From Asterella californica (Eukaryota > Streptophyta > Marchantiopsida > Marchantiales > Aytoniaceae): a stretch of DNA of 64,000 bases. How positions within the stretch are numbered: the first letter of the stretch is position 1; the number at the start of each line of letters is the position of its first letter. Location of the stretch: positions 26,696,001 through 26,760,000 of the forward strand of contig JAYKYS010000005.1 in assembly GCA_036924285.1 (NCBI GenBank), given 5' to 3'. Under the pieces are notes generated by a model. The model searched no databases. It saw only the letters and a program-made list of their open reading frames with translations, and was not told where the DNA came from. Position numbers and translations under genes: made by a program. Shown one piece after another: positions 35,404 to 46,159 of this stretch.

Positions 35404-36267
35404 CTAACGCCCTTGTTGTCCTTGCCTCCGTTTGAAGAGGTCTAATACTTCGCTCGCATGTGCGAGATCTTCCTCTGGCACCCAAGTTGCTTCCTTCAAA
35501 TGGTAACCACGCCATTTGACCAAGTACTCCATCCGGTTTGATTTGCGCCGAGTGCGCAAAATGGACTCCACCTCATATTCTGCTTCGCCTTGCACGACAT
35601 CAGGTTGAGGCCTGAGAACCTGTTTGCGCTCCGGTCGCAAATCATCCTTGAAGTATTTCTTTAATAAAGAAACATGGAAAGTCGGATGCAACTGCCACTC
35701 GCGAGGAAGGTCTAAGGTATAGACGTCTTCGTGCGGATTCTTGACAATGACAAAAGGTCCCGCGAACTTCGATGAAAACTTTGCCGATATTTCCTTCGGA
35801 AGTGTGAAGTTTTTCGCACTTAACCATACTTCTTCACCCACTTGAAACTTCACTTGCCGCCGATGCCTGTTTACCTGCTTTGTGTATCTTTGCTGCGCCT
35901 TCTCGAGGTTCTTCTTAACTTGCTCCTCGCGTCGCTGCATTGCCGCCACCAACTCTTCAGCTGATGTTTGCCGTGTTCTTGGTCGTGCCGATGTAGAACT
36001 CCCTGCAAGAGTAAAGTCAAGAGGTCCTTCTGGCTCCCGTCCGTAAGCCAGCAAGAAAGGCGATTCACCGGTTGCCGAATGCTTCGTGGAATTGTAGCAA
36101 TACTCCGCAAGACTGAGCCACTCCGCCCAATCACTTTGGTCCGCGCTCACATAATTCCTCAAGTATTGATTTAGAATCGAGTTAACTCGTTCCGTTTGCC
36201 CGTCTGTTTCCGGATGAAAGGCGGTACTAAATTTTAATTTAGTCCCCAATTTTTGGAACAAGTGTTT
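35404..36267 (-). pseudogene. Integrase C-terminal half with GPY/F module and chromodomain
   Basis: This continues the integrase frame after a TGA. It begins in the core ('KLKFSTAFHPETDGQTERVN', holding the catalytic Glu), then runs through the basic tail, a GPY/F-type module ('FSSKFAGPFVIVKNPHEDVY') and a C-terminal chromodomain ('EYEVESILRTRRKSNRMEYL', then 'VKWRGYHLKEATWVPEEDL') with the aromatic cage residues Y/W/W region in place. The chromodomain binds methylated histone tails and steers integration. It stops at 35,404. Confidence 0.9.
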
Positions 36268-36894
36268 TCAAAAGACACTTGTGAACTTAGAGTCTCTATC
36301 TAAAATAATACTCCGGGGCAATCCATGTGAACGCCACCAAATATCTAAGAACAACCGAGAAGTCGTGAACGCTGTTGCAGTGTCCAAGGTCGGAGCAAAC
36401 TTTGCTAGTTTGCTAAACCGATCAACTATCACAAAAATTGCGTTGTATCCATTCGAGTCAGGCAGAGAGGTAATGAAGTCCATGCTAATGCTTTCCCAAG
36501 GTCTGGCTGGAATCGGCAAAGGATGAAACAATCCTTGTTTCTTCTTGTAAGAAACACGATTCGCTTGACAGGTTACGCATGTTTTCACAAAGTGGGAAAC
36601 ATCGTCTTTCATGTGGGGCCAATAAAACTTTTTAGCTATTACTGCTAAAGTGGACTTTTCTCCTTTATGTCCTGATAAGGGTGCATCATGACATTCTTTG
36701 AGTAACTTAGTCCGAAGTTTTCCTTGTCCCACATAAACCCGACTTTGCTTGAACATGAGTAAACCATGTCTTAGCTGCATGTTCTGCAACTTCACTCCTC
36801 GCTTGATTTGTTCCAGGTACTCCTTCGCTTGGTCATCGCCCATGTAACCTTCACGTATTCGCCTCTCCAAGTCTGACTCCTTAGGATACATAGC
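36268..36894 (-). pseudogene. Integrase N-terminal zinc domain and core, first part
   Basis: This is in the same frame as its neighbours, bounded by a TGA upstream (36,895-36,897) and one downstream (36,268-36,270). It shows the HHCC zinc module (H-D-A-P-L-S-G-H ... C-V-T-C) and the first two catalytic Asp residues in 'SISMDFITSLPDS' and 'SIILDRDSKFTSVF'. The downstream TGA replaces the Trp normally found after TSVF in this family. Confidence 0.9.
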
Positions 36895-38075
36895 TCACAA
36901 AATCTGTGTTGACGAGGGAAGATATTCCTCCTTGCGACTCAAGGCGTCAGGAACCACATTGTCCTTTCCCGCTTTGTGGATTAATTCCACATTCATGAGC
37001 GCCAAGGTATCATGCCACCGCAGTTGCTTTGGTGTCACCCGATCTTGTGTCTCAAAGTACTTGAGCGAGATGTTATCAGTATACACTTGGGTCTTGTGAA
37101 GTCCCAAGTAATGCCGCCATTTCCTCAAGCAATGAACCACCGCAAACAGTTCCTTCTCGTGAGTCGGCCATCGACTCTCTGTCCCAGATAGCTTTTTGCT
37201 TTTGTACGCTACAGGTTTTTCATCCTGCACCAACACTCCGCCAATCGCATAGTCGCTCGCGTCCGTGTGCACCTCGAATGGTTTGTCGAACTCCGGCAGC
37301 TTCAATACTGACGCCTTTGACAAAATAGCTTTGATCGTCTGAAACGCATCATCCACCTCCTTGGTCCAACTTACCTGTGCGTCTTTGCCCGTCCAGTCCG
37401 TCAGCGGCTTCGCGATCTTTGAAAACCCCTTCACATACTTGCGGTAGAACTGCGCCAATCCTAAGAATCGCCGCATCCCCTTCACTGTAGTCGGAGGCTC
37501 CCAAGTCACAATCGCATCCACCTTCTGCATATCCGGGCCGACTCCTTCTGCACTAATTACATGTCCCAAGAAGTTAATGCGTCCCAAACCAAACTCACTC
37601 TTGTCAATGTTGGCAAACAGCTTATGCTCCCGCAGCTTCGTCAACACCACCCGTAGCTGCTCCGCGTGCGACTCCAAGGTTCTGGAGTAGATCAAGATGT
37701 CGTCGATGTAAACGATGACAAACTCATCCATCTCCTCGTGAAAAATTGTGTTCATCAATGTAGTGAACGTCGAAGGGGCGTTGTAGAGTCCAAATGGCAT
37801 CACCACGAATTCAAACGATCCGTATCTGGTTCGACAAGCGGTCTTCTCAACATCTGGGTCAGCTATCCGGATGTGATAATATCCTGACTTCAAGTCTATC
37901 CTGCTGAAGTACTTCGCACCCGCTAACCTATCAAAGAGGTCATCTATCCTTGGCAAGGGATAGTTATTCTTCACCGTCACCTTATTGAGTGCACGATAAT
38001 CTACGCAGAGTCGTAACTTCCCATCCTTCTTCTTTGCAAAAAGAACTGGGGCTCCATAAGGTGACTTGCTGGTTC
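36895..38075 (-). pseudogene. Reverse transcriptase-RNase H
   Basis: The frame runs from '[20 protein letters not shown]' (near 38,063) to a TGA at 36,895; the first internal ATG is at 37,980. From that ATG, the catalytic motif YIDD is at residues 91-94, the FLG-type thumb motif at about 137, and the RNase H acidic residues are Asp240 ([11 protein letters not shown]), Glu277 ([10 protein letters not shown]) and Asp302 (VYTDN). It is a different frame from gag-protease and overlaps its 3' end. Confidence 0.92.
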
Positions 38076-39962
38076 TAATAGCTCGCCGAGTTGTCTTTTC
38101 AACTCAAGGAGTTCCACCTGGTTGAGTCGATAAGGGGCTTTGGAAGGTGGTTCTGATCCTGGCAAGACCTCGATCTTGTGATCCACCACCCGCCTTGGAG
38201 GTAACTCAGCAGGTAACTCGTCCGTCAAGACATCCTCAAACTCCTTAATCACTTCGCGAAGCACCTCCGGAAGTTTAGTCGCGTCTCCTGATGTTTCCTC
38301 TTGTCTGTCACCCGCCATCAAATCTGCAACCCGCATCAAACACATGACCCCGTCGTTGAAGTCCATCTGTTTGCCTTTGATCAAATTCACTGCAAAGTCA
38401 TCAATTTTCCGCGCCTTCCGGATCAGCCTCACTCCCAGCTTCCGCCCTTTTACTCTAACGTTTAACCTTAAAGGTTTCCGCCTAAGTTCCACTTCAAACA
38501 TGTCCAAGAAAGTATTCTCCAAAACCGCATGGATATCATCCATCTCGCACACCGTGAAGTTCTCTGTGAACTCCAACTTCCCACACACAAATCGTATGTC
38601 CAAGGCCACTTCAGAAGTTTGGTACGTCTTGCCCTTGGCAAAGCGTACCTGAATAGGCTTGTCTGCCTTGGAGGTAGACAAGCCCAACTTCTTCACCAAC
38701 TTTGGACTTATGAAGGAGTGAGTCGCTCCTGTGTCCACAAGAAAAGTAACATCACGGTTAGCAACCTTGGCTTGTAGATACATCAGTCCTGGCGTCTTCT
38801 TCGTGGTTCTCAAGGTCACAGTCATCTGGCCCTCCAACAAGTCCTTTGCAACAAACGCATTCATGCTACAGTTACTAACCTTAGGTTTCGTGCACCCCTT
38901 AGCAATGTGACCCGCCTCGCCACAGTTGTAGCAAGTAAACTTAGCCCCATTGCCCTTCTGAGGTGTCTGCCCCTTCGATTTCACTCCTGTTTGCTGCCGC
39001 TTTGCTGCCGGGGCAGAAGAATCCTTCCGATCCTTCTCACCCCCATCCCACTGTCGCTTGAAGCCCTTGTTCTTCTTTTGGAACTTGTCCGTGCTGCGTG
39101 GTTCAAAGGGTTTCTGCTGCTGGACTTCGTCGTCCCCAATTCGCTCCGCTAGCTTCAAAAGTTCGGCACTTGTCTCTGGTAGCTTTGGCATCCGAAAGAG
39201 AGCCTTCTCCGAGCTAGACTTGAGTCCCCCAATGAATATACATATCTTGGTCTCCTCAGTCCACTTGGAGAACGAATCCAGCTTGGCACTGAACTCGCGC
39301 ACGTAAGCGCTTAAGGTCCCCGTCTGCTTCAGTCTCACCAACTCAACACCGTCTCGAATCCTTTGATACTCCGGAGTGAATCGTCCTGCAAGCAACTCCT
39401 TGAACTCCTTCCAACTAAGCGCCGAGACAATCAAGGCATGCTCATCCCGGTATGCAGTCCACCAGAGAAGCGCATGGTCTTTCAGGAACGTAACCGCCGC
39501 TCTCACCTTGTCAGATTCCTTAGCCTGTTGCGCCTCAAAGTATAGATCCAACTCAGTTAAGAAATCCTTAACCTTGCGAGCCCGTCCTATACCTGAAAAC
39601 GGGGTCGGCAAATTCGTCTTACAAAGCTTCCTGGTAGACGAGGAACTTCCTTGGCCTGCCTCAAGCTCGGCGATACGTTTATCCCTGGAGGCCATGCCTT
39701 CCTGCATGGTCTTCATCATCTTGATGAGTTCCGCATATAAGGCTCCTTGACTGTCCGTGCCTGAATCGTTGGGTACCGCTGGCAAGACTCCATCTTGCTG
39801 CACCGATACCGCAGCTAGTACAGGGCTCCCTTGACGTTGGGGCGAAGGTTGTCGGTTGTCGTCCCCTGACTGTGCCTCGGGGCTAGCTCGAGTCGATCTG
39901 TTCCCGTTAGCTGCTCCTCGTTTCTTGGTCTTCCTCCTGGAACTCTGTCCGTCCTCGGCCAT
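38001..39962 (-). CDS. Chromovirus Gag-protease polyprotein (653 codons)
   Basis: The frame opens at ATG 39,962, 120 nt after the 5' LTR. Residues 1-75 are charged and low-complexity, 115-235 form the retrotransposon gag domain (with '[20 protein letters not shown]'), 344-357 a CCHC zinc knuckle ([14 protein letters not shown]), and 400-500 the pepsin-like protease with active-site DTGATHS at 410. After about residue 600 it enters the start of reverse transcriptase ('[20 protein letters not shown]'), then leaves frame and ends at 38,001. At the break the sequence lacks about five codons plus one base relative to the usual family spacing before the SKSPYGAPV block, so this is most likely a small deletion rather than programmed frameshifting. 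Confidence 0.92.
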   Translation of the reverse strand: MAEDGQSSRRKTKKRGAANGNRSTRASPEAQSGDDNRQPSPQRQGSPVLAAVSVQQDGVLPAVPNDSGTDSQGALYAELIKMMKTMQEGMASRDKRIAELEAGQGSSSSTRKLCKTNLPTPFSGIGRARKVKDFLTELDLYFEAQQAKESDKVRAAVTFLKDHALLWWTAYRDEHALIVSALSWKEFKELLAGRFTPEYQRIRDGVELVRLKQTGTLSAYVREFSAKLDSFSKWTEETKICIFIGGLKSSSEKALFRMPKLPETSAELLKLAERIGDDEVQQQKPFEPRSTDKFQKKNKGFKRQWDGGEKDRKDSSAPAAKRQQTGVKSKGQTPQKGNGAKFTCYNCGEAGHIAKGCTKPKVSNCSMNAFVAKDLLEGQMTVTLRTTKKTPGLMYLQAKVANRDVTFLVDTGATHSFISPKLVKKLGLSTSKADKPIQVRFAKGKTYQTSEVALDIRFVCGKLEFTENFTVCEMDDIHAVLENTFLDMFEVELRRKPLRLNVRVKGRKLGVRLIRKARKIDDFAVNLIKGKQMDFNDGVMCLMRVADLMAGDRQEETSGDATKLPEVLREVIKEFEDVLTDELPAELPPRRVVDHKIEVLPGSEPPSKAPYRLNQVELLELKRQLGELLEPASHLMEPQFFLQRRRMGSYDSA

Positions 39963-40069
39963 CGCTCCAAGTGTTCACCTAGAAACGCTGATCCGCTTCG
40001 TGTCTCGCGTCCCTCCTCAAGCGTCCAGCCTTCAGCCGCTACCTCAAGTTCTCGCTCACCGAAGCGTCG

Positions 40070-40081
40070 GCTCTGATACCA
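40070..40081 (-). promoter_or_regulatory. Primer-binding site for initiator tRNA-Met
   Basis: In sense the sequence TGGTATCAGAGC lies two nucleotides after the 5' LTR and is a perfect 12-nt complement of the plant initiator methionine tRNA 3' end. It primes minus-strand synthesis. Confidence 0.95.
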
Positions 40082-40083
40082 CT

Positions 40084-41208
40084 TTTCGCGCACCTACCGC
40101 CTTGTTGCGCCAGCGGAAGCTCTAACTCAGTAGGTCGCAAACTTTACACCGCTAACCTGCAAACACAATCACAAGTTAGCGTCCATGCACCACTTACCTT
40201 AGTTCTGGTTGGTCCGGACCGGAGCCGGACCGTCTCCCTAATCATCAAGCTCAGCAATCCTAAGTCCCGACTTAGATCCGCCTAAGTCGGTCCCAAACAT
40301 GAGCAAGTCACAATATGACTTGGGGCGGACTTCCCATAAAGTCCAGGGTCCTATACGGTGCCTCCAGCACACCTAGCGGCCCAACCGCCCGTGATGTCCG
40401 TCTGGGTCCAGGCTCCCGAACGGTGGTCTAACCCGCCGACTCGTTCCCTAGTCTTGCCCCAGCCCTTACATCGTTCCTAAGTCTAGCCGTCCAAGTCTAG
40501 ATCGGAACGTGCCTTGGAACTGGCCCAGCCATCACCTCATGCCCCCAGAGTCCGCCCGCCGAACCCTGGGGTCGGGTGACTCGTCCTGGCCCACCCAGGC
40601 ATCGAGCCCCCCTCATATATACTTCTGGGGATCGGCGGCCCCGCCCTCCTCTTTGGTCCCTGAAAATTATACCACAACCCGATTGTGGTTCGGCCATAAC
40701 TTCCAGCTCGGAGGTCAGATCAAGGAGTGTTATATATCACTGGAAAGCTCTCGACGAGACCTTTCCAATGATACCTCACTCGCCTCGAGATCTTACGTGG
40801 AGCTCCGTCCACGGCCTAAAACGTCCCTGGAGCTCCAACACTTAGCAGTTTTTCCGAAACCTGTGGTCCAGACCTAGGGTCGAACCCTGTGGTTCGTCTG
40901 CGTCTCGGACCCACGTCTCGGTCCCGCGTCTCGGACCCACGTCTCAGACCTATGTCTGAGACTCATGTTTCAGTCCGTTCCCAGACTCGCCCCCTTAGGT
41001 CAGCGTTCGTCTGGGGCCTCTTGGGATAGGCCCTTATGTCCTAACCCAAGGTTCCAACCTTGGTTCAGAGAACCACTTAGGGTTCATCTGATCCCGACTT
41101 CCCGGCCAAGCCGTTAAGTCCTACTCGCAGCGTTCACAATCTAGCGCAAGTCCGCTAGGGTTCTGTTGTTCGCGTCTGCGCCCGATCTTGAGAATGAGGG
41201 GCGCGACA
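40084..41208 (-). repeat. 5' LTR of the chromovirus (1,125 bp)
   Basis: It is 13 bp longer than the 3' LTR because a 13-bp tctcgg[a/t]ccc[a/g]cg unit near 40,900 has one more copy. All six substitutions I found between the LTRs are G here and A in the 3' LTR on the plus strand (40,088, 40,137, 40,569, 40,714, 41,013 and 41,096). The LTR should hold the element promoter; I could not choose a TATA box. Confidence 0.93.
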
Positions 41209-41213
41209 GAAAT
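41209..41213 (+). repeat. Target-site duplication, right copy (gaaat)
   Basis: This matches 33,555-33,559. LINE ORF2 coding resumes directly after it. Confidence 0.85.
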
Positions 41214-42870
41214 ATAGGGCCGAGAGAGCACCTGCAATACATAGAAAACCAATTAGTAAGAGACTAAGCTATTGGGCCTACAGATCATTGTCCCTCGCAG
41301 GAAGACTCATAATAGTGAAGCACATATTCAAGACGATGCCGAGCCACCTGTTTACTAAAATTGCCCTTCCGAAATATGGCACGGAGAGACTTGACCAAAT
41401 ATGCAGGGAATTTGTATAGGGAAAGACCAAGCAAGGAACCAAGAAGGTGCCGCTGATCACGTGGAAGGACATTCAAGCGGCCAAGGTGGAAGGAGGTCTG
41501 GATATAATATAGTTCGGTGACCAGAGTAGGGTAGCACTGCTGGTGCAATGCGTTAAGATCATGGAAAAAAAGAGGAAGATTGGGTACACTTGGCGGAGAA
41601 AATGATCAAAGATGCCCATCTAAAGAAGAAAAAATGTGACAGCGTGCTCAACTGGACGGCACAAGAACTCATGCTTACAGGGCAGATAAAACATATCCAC
41701 AAAATGCTGTCACTCAAAGCGATGATGCAAGCGTGGTTGGCGACGAAAGTGTCACTGAAGTGTGATGACTCAAGAAGGAGGATAATAGGAAGAAACGCCC
41801 CGATGCTGAAGACTCTCGTAGTGGACAAGACAGTGAGAAGACTGGACGAATCGATAGGGACAAGGCTAGTACAGAAAGCAAAACCGAACAAGCTACACAC
41901 GACTGAACAGATGAGCATGTGGATCAGGAGAGAGGCTGAGAAAGTGACAAACCTTGAAAATGAGATGGTGCGTGCTGAGATTACCTGGATGAAAACAGTC
42001 ACGCTGAACGATGAAGCCAGAAGACTCGAAGAGGAACAGATCTGGCACTTGGAACACTGGGAACCCAGTGCCAGAACCTGGGAAGCAAAAAGATTGAAGG
42101 GTGGTCCCTGCCTATGAAAGTATGAAGAATGCTATCTGTAGAGAGGACCTCTGAAACGGATAAACTTAATGACAGATGGGGGAGTCAAGATTCCAAAGCA
42201 ACGTGGAAGAAGAGATTAAAACGTTTATGGGCATCCCAGATCGTCGAGAGAGACAAAGTTTGGTTATGGAAAGTCCTTCACCAGGGCTTCTCGACGTCTT
42301 CTCGACTATCAAAATCTGGGATATGTCCGGCACGCTGTGAAAGATGCGACCGTGCGGACGAAAATGTGACACACTGCTTGTTTGAATGCTCATATGCGAA
42401 GCGAAAATGGATGCGATGGCTCACTATTGCGAACGGTCTGCAAGGTAAGAGGTTAGAACCGAGAGACGTCCTGCATTTTCTCGATGAGATGTGGCAACCA
42501 CAAAGAGAAGCGAGCCAGTTCATTGCGGTGGAGCTCTTAAAGACGATCTGACATGAAAGGAACAAAAAACTTTTTGAAAACAAATTGGTCGACACTCCTA
42601 TTAAGATCACGCTTCACAACGCATACACTGCGGTTTTGATTCAACTCAGATCCAAAACGGAGAACGCAAAGATCAGGCAAAGGTTCATAGGCTGTCTGGT
42701 TCAAAAAGGTGCGAATTGTCTACTTGGTCAAGTTTCGGCCGATTTAGAGCTTTCCAACGGCAGATTTTCAAACAGATCTTTTTCGATCAAAATGAGAGTT
42801 TTAGGACTTGAGTCCAACAAGTACTGGTTCGTAAAATTTATAAAATTTTGTAACACCCTAAATTTATAAA
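41214..42870 (+). pseudogene. LINE ORF2, C-terminal part with zf-RVT domain
   Basis: Coding resumes near 41,270 as 'YWAYRSLSLAGRLIIVKHIF', with stops after 'REFV' (about 41,417) and 'GGLDII' (about 41,508), then runs through 41,590-42,117. The C-terminal zinc-binding module of LINE reverse transcriptases is at 42,318-42,400 (CERCDRADENVTHCLFEC, then YAKRKWMRW). A TGA after 'LLKTI' (42,549) interrupts a tail that continues 'HERNKKLFENK' to at least 42,700. No poly-A tail is clear, although an AT-rich run begins at about 42,835. Confidence 0.85.
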
Positions 42871-43136
42871 ATTTCAGGATATCGTGCGTCCATTTCTTAC
42901 ATCGTTTGGTCCAATTTTCACTTTTCTTGGTTAGTTCTTTCGACATTTTCATATTATTTTGTATTCTTATAGTTCACGGACAGGTTCTTTCTTCATTCTT
43001 GCTCGGGAGGAGTGTGAGGAGTTGCCGTTGTTGTGACTTGTGACGAACTCTTTATCGCGGAGTGTGGGCGGATGAGTTTATGGAAGTTTTGTGAGATTTT
43101 TTGCGTACTAAATAATGTAATTTCTCAATTGCAACT

Positions 43137-44450
43137 ATGACGGAGTCTGTGTCTTTGATCATTGGAGAGAAACTCAACAAGAACAACTACCAAGTGTGGA
43201 AGTTCCGGATGATGACCTTCCTGCAGCGACAAGATCTATGAGATCTTATCATTGAGGAGGAAAAAGCGTCTGATGTATCTATTTTTGACGTGAAATTCAA
43301 GGAGTGGAAAAAATGATCGTATCAGACGATTCACTACACCGCATTGATAGTTTCAGCATCGATGATTGATCACCTCCAGGATTGTGGTACACCCAAGAAA
43401 GCTTGGGATGCACTCGCACGTTTGTTTCAATCAAGAACAAAAGTGCAGAAGCTGCAATTGCTACAGCAGTTCAACATTGTGAAGAAGAGGTCGATGTGCA
43501 TCAACGACTATATGAACCATGTCAAACAGCTCGTAGATCAATTATGTTCTATCAAAGTCGAGATTGATCTCATTGTCTTGATCGAGATCACATTGCAAGG
43601 ACTGCTTATTGAGTACAAGCAGTTCATTACTTCAATTTTGATCAGAGAACCCTTCCACGGTTTGATGAACTTGTTCTTATGATGTTAGGAGAGGAGGTGT
43701 GCCTACTGGGGAGTACTACTTCAAGGAGTCAGCAAGAATTTGTCTATTTTGCAAGTTCTGGAGGATCTCGAGGTAGGGGTCGTGGAAAAGGTGTTGGACT
43801 TGGACGAGGTCACGGACAGCAACAGCAGTTGCAGTAGCAAGAGAACCAGCAATAACATGATTCATCCAACAATCAGAGACGTGCATCTGGTTCCTACAAC
43901 TACTACAAGAAGTAAGACCACAATGCAAACCAATGCTACAAGCGACAGAACACCCAAAGATAATACGACAACAACATCTAGTAAGATAACAACAACCAGC
44001 AAGGCTATGCAGTAACTGAGTAAGTCTATTCAGATCATCGGGAGCGGTTTAGTTCACTCAAGCATGTGAGGACTCCTCAGTTTATGATGATAGACGATAA
44101 CACCAAGCACCATATCTACACAAGGATAATATTCTGCTTGACATTCCTATTTCAACGTTTATTGATATACGGAATGTCTTGCATGTACTCACATTGACTA
44201 GAAACTTGTCATTTGTAAGACAGTTGATAGAGCAAGGTCCACAAGTGCACTTCAATAAAGATGAATGCTTTATTGAAGATTCTAATAGCACTGACATAGC
44301 TCGAGGTAGCAAGTGTGGTTGACTATTTAAACTAGATGTCTCTATGCCTAAGTTACAAGTAGTCATGTATGGACAGAGTGACCCGACAGTATTGATATTG
44401 ACATTTGGCACAACGAATTGAACACATGAGCTTCTAGGGACTGAAAAGCC
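43137..44450 (+). pseudogene. Ty1/copia gag and GAG-pre-integrase relic
   Basis: The ATG at 43,137 starts 'MTESVSLIIGEKLNKNNYQV', the usual copia Gag opening ('N-Y-x-x-W'). TGA stops follow near 43,239 and 43,313, then an open stretch to 43,682 with the UBN2/retrotran_gag_2 signature ('CGTPKKAWDALARLFQSRTK', 'VQKLQLLQQFNIVKKRSM'). After frame changes, a Gly/Arg/Gln-rich linker leads to a damaged zinc knuckle (YNYYKK...DHNANQCYK, first two Cys replaced). 44,150-44,340 encodes 'NVLHVLTLTRNLSFVRQLIE' and 'VHFNKDECFIED', the end of protease and the GAG-pre-integrase domain, and the 'HMS[F]...GLKSL' word appears near 44,420. Integrase and reverse transcriptase are absent and no LTR was identified. 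Confidence 0.8.
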
Positions 44451-45545
44451 TCTCGAGTTTAGGTCTCGTAATAGGTCTGTCTAAATTTGAATCCAATGAC
44501 TCCACTCGAGTCAAGTTCAACAGTGCTGCCTATATTCACCTCTTCCATCTTTTGATATGCAGAGGTTTAGTTATTACCTAATCGTTCCGATTTAGTATCA
44601 TATTGTGTGTGAAGATTGTCTAGGAAAACATGAGGTTCTTGGCTGTTGAGATATCGTATGCTGAACAGAGAGAAGAGAGAGAGCAACCAAACATGAGAAC
44701 AAGCTTCGCAATATATATCAACCCTCACTTATATACACTCTCATTTTTGTTTTTCTATGAATAAAAAATTGAGAAATATACGTGATGGTGTGTAATCTAC
44801 ACCCAACCTCTTGAAGCAAGTCTTTGAACCTCAACCTATACCTAAACTATCGAAGTGTAGCTCAAAGCAAGAGAAACATCTCTTTGCTAACAAAACAATT
44901 TGCAAGAGTATCATCACGATTCAAATCTTAATCCAATCAACATCCATGTACAAACCCTTAACCGAAACTAACTACCACAAGTCACACATAACCAACTGGA
45001 ACTCTCACACGTCTAAAATGACAAGAACCGTAGCGAAGAAAGCAAAGAAGACTTATTTGAAAACTTCATCTTTTCATCAAACAGTCATCAGATATCGGTA
45101 GGGTCTTCCTTCTTGACTCCCTTGGGCTCCAAGAACCTTCAGATCTGACTCTCGGTAATCGAGATATCTCTGATTTTTTTATGATAATTGATGGAACTTT
45201 CAAAACCTCTTCCTGGTGGTTTAAAGCCACGTACATCCGCAAAACGGATTACCTGATATGACATCCATCTTCTCGAGTAGATAAATCTAGTTGTCTTGAT
45301 CCCAATAAGACTCCAAACAAGCAGTTTGGAGTTCTCTTTGCAAAAAACGGTGCAAATTTTGGTTATAGAAAGTGAAAAACTGAACATAAATTGTTCTCTT
45401 ACGGCTCAACTTCACTCACCAGACATAACACAACAATTTGATCTAAATACAGTCTTCTCCTATGCATAGATAAAGAGTTTTTGATGGTGTAGATATCAAG
45501 AACGAAGAGCTTGACTCACCGATCACGAAGAACAACCGAACGTAT
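44451..45545. other. Unassigned AT-rich stretch after the copia relic
   Basis: This may include remnants of copia flank. The segment 44,690-44,750 is rich in TATA-like and CT words reminiscent of a promoter or LTR, but no matching partner was found. Confidence 0.35.
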
Positions 45546-45620
45546 AATTGATCCTCTACAACCATGATAGTAGTTTTCAGAATTGATCCTCTACAACCAT
45601 GATAGTAGTTTTTCAGACCG
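45546..45620. repeat. 35-bp tandem duplication
   Basis: The unit 'aattgatcctctacaaccat' plus 'gatagtagtttt' occurs twice, starting at 45,546 and 45,581, nearly identical. Confidence 0.85.
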
Positions 45621-45890
45621 TGCTTAAAGTTTTTCTTGCACGTCTACTCCATTAACTTGGAATCGGAAGATGAAAGTGCACAAGTCATTACTAGATTATT
45701 TTTTTATATGTGTAAAAACATCTCTTAGTTATTTTATTTTTTACAAAATAACAAAGTCATCATCATGTTATAATTTTTAAAATGCACAAAAGTTCCCTTG
45801 GACCTTGACTGTAAAAAGAGAGCTTTATCATCCGTGCAACATATCAGTTTTGACTTGTTATTTATTTATTTACTTTTAAACCTCTTTTTG

Positions 45891-45921
45891 TTGTGCAAGG
45901 GCAGCAGCAGCCCTTGCACAA
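45891..45921. repeat. Perfect 12-bp hairpin
   Basis: The stem ttgtgcaagggc pairs with gcccttgcacaa around the 7-nt loop agcagca. Confidence 0.85.
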
Positions 45922-46119
45922 AAGGCAGCATGAGAACTCTCTGCAGGAAGACTCGACTCCACGCAATCCGAGCTACAGACGGATGGGTTGCCAACAAGCT
46001 ACTTCTAACGTACTTGAACAATGCATATTCTTAAGATCCATCATCATGCTAGAGTGTCTATTTCTTCAATCCATCACTAGGATCTCTAATCAAAACAAGG
46101 GATCAAATCTCAAAGATGG

Positions 46120-46122
<3 letters not shown>

Positions 46123-46156
<34 letters not shown>
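46123..46156. repeat. (AT)n microsatellite
   Basis: About 17 uninterrupted AT dinucleotides. Confidence 0.95.

Positions 46157-46159
<3 letters not shown>

Larger units (their letters stand above)
33560..41208 (-). mobile_element. Complete Ty3/gypsy chromovirus nested in the LINE
   Basis: The 7.65-kb element lies on the minus strand: 5' LTR (40,084-41,208), primer-binding site, gag-protease, reverse transcriptase-RNase H, integrase with C-terminal chromodomain, purine tract, 3' LTR (33,560-34,671). A gaaat target duplication flanks it. The LTRs differ by six substitutions and one 13-bp unit by my count, so the insertion is much younger than the LINE it interrupts. It is probably non-autonomous, because pol carries a frame change and two TGA stops. 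Chromodomain elements target heterochromatin through the integrase tail. Confidence 0.95.
29378..42870 (+). mobile_element. L1-type LINE, degraded, split by a chromovirus insertion
   Basis: The element reads ORF1 (29,378-30,921), ORF2 N-terminal part (about 31,280-33,559), a nested gypsy element (33,560-41,208), then the rest of ORF2 (41,214-about 42,870). Removing the nested element and one target-site copy leaves about 5.8 kb, a normal length for a plant L1. The ORF1 DUF4283/zinc-knuckle design and the apurinic-type endonuclease plus reverse transcriptase of ORF2 place it in the plant L1 group. It transposed by target-primed reverse transcription when active. Many stops and frame changes show it is old. 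Neither the 5' end nor a poly-A tail with target duplication could be fixed, so the outer limits are approximate. Confidence 0.85.
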
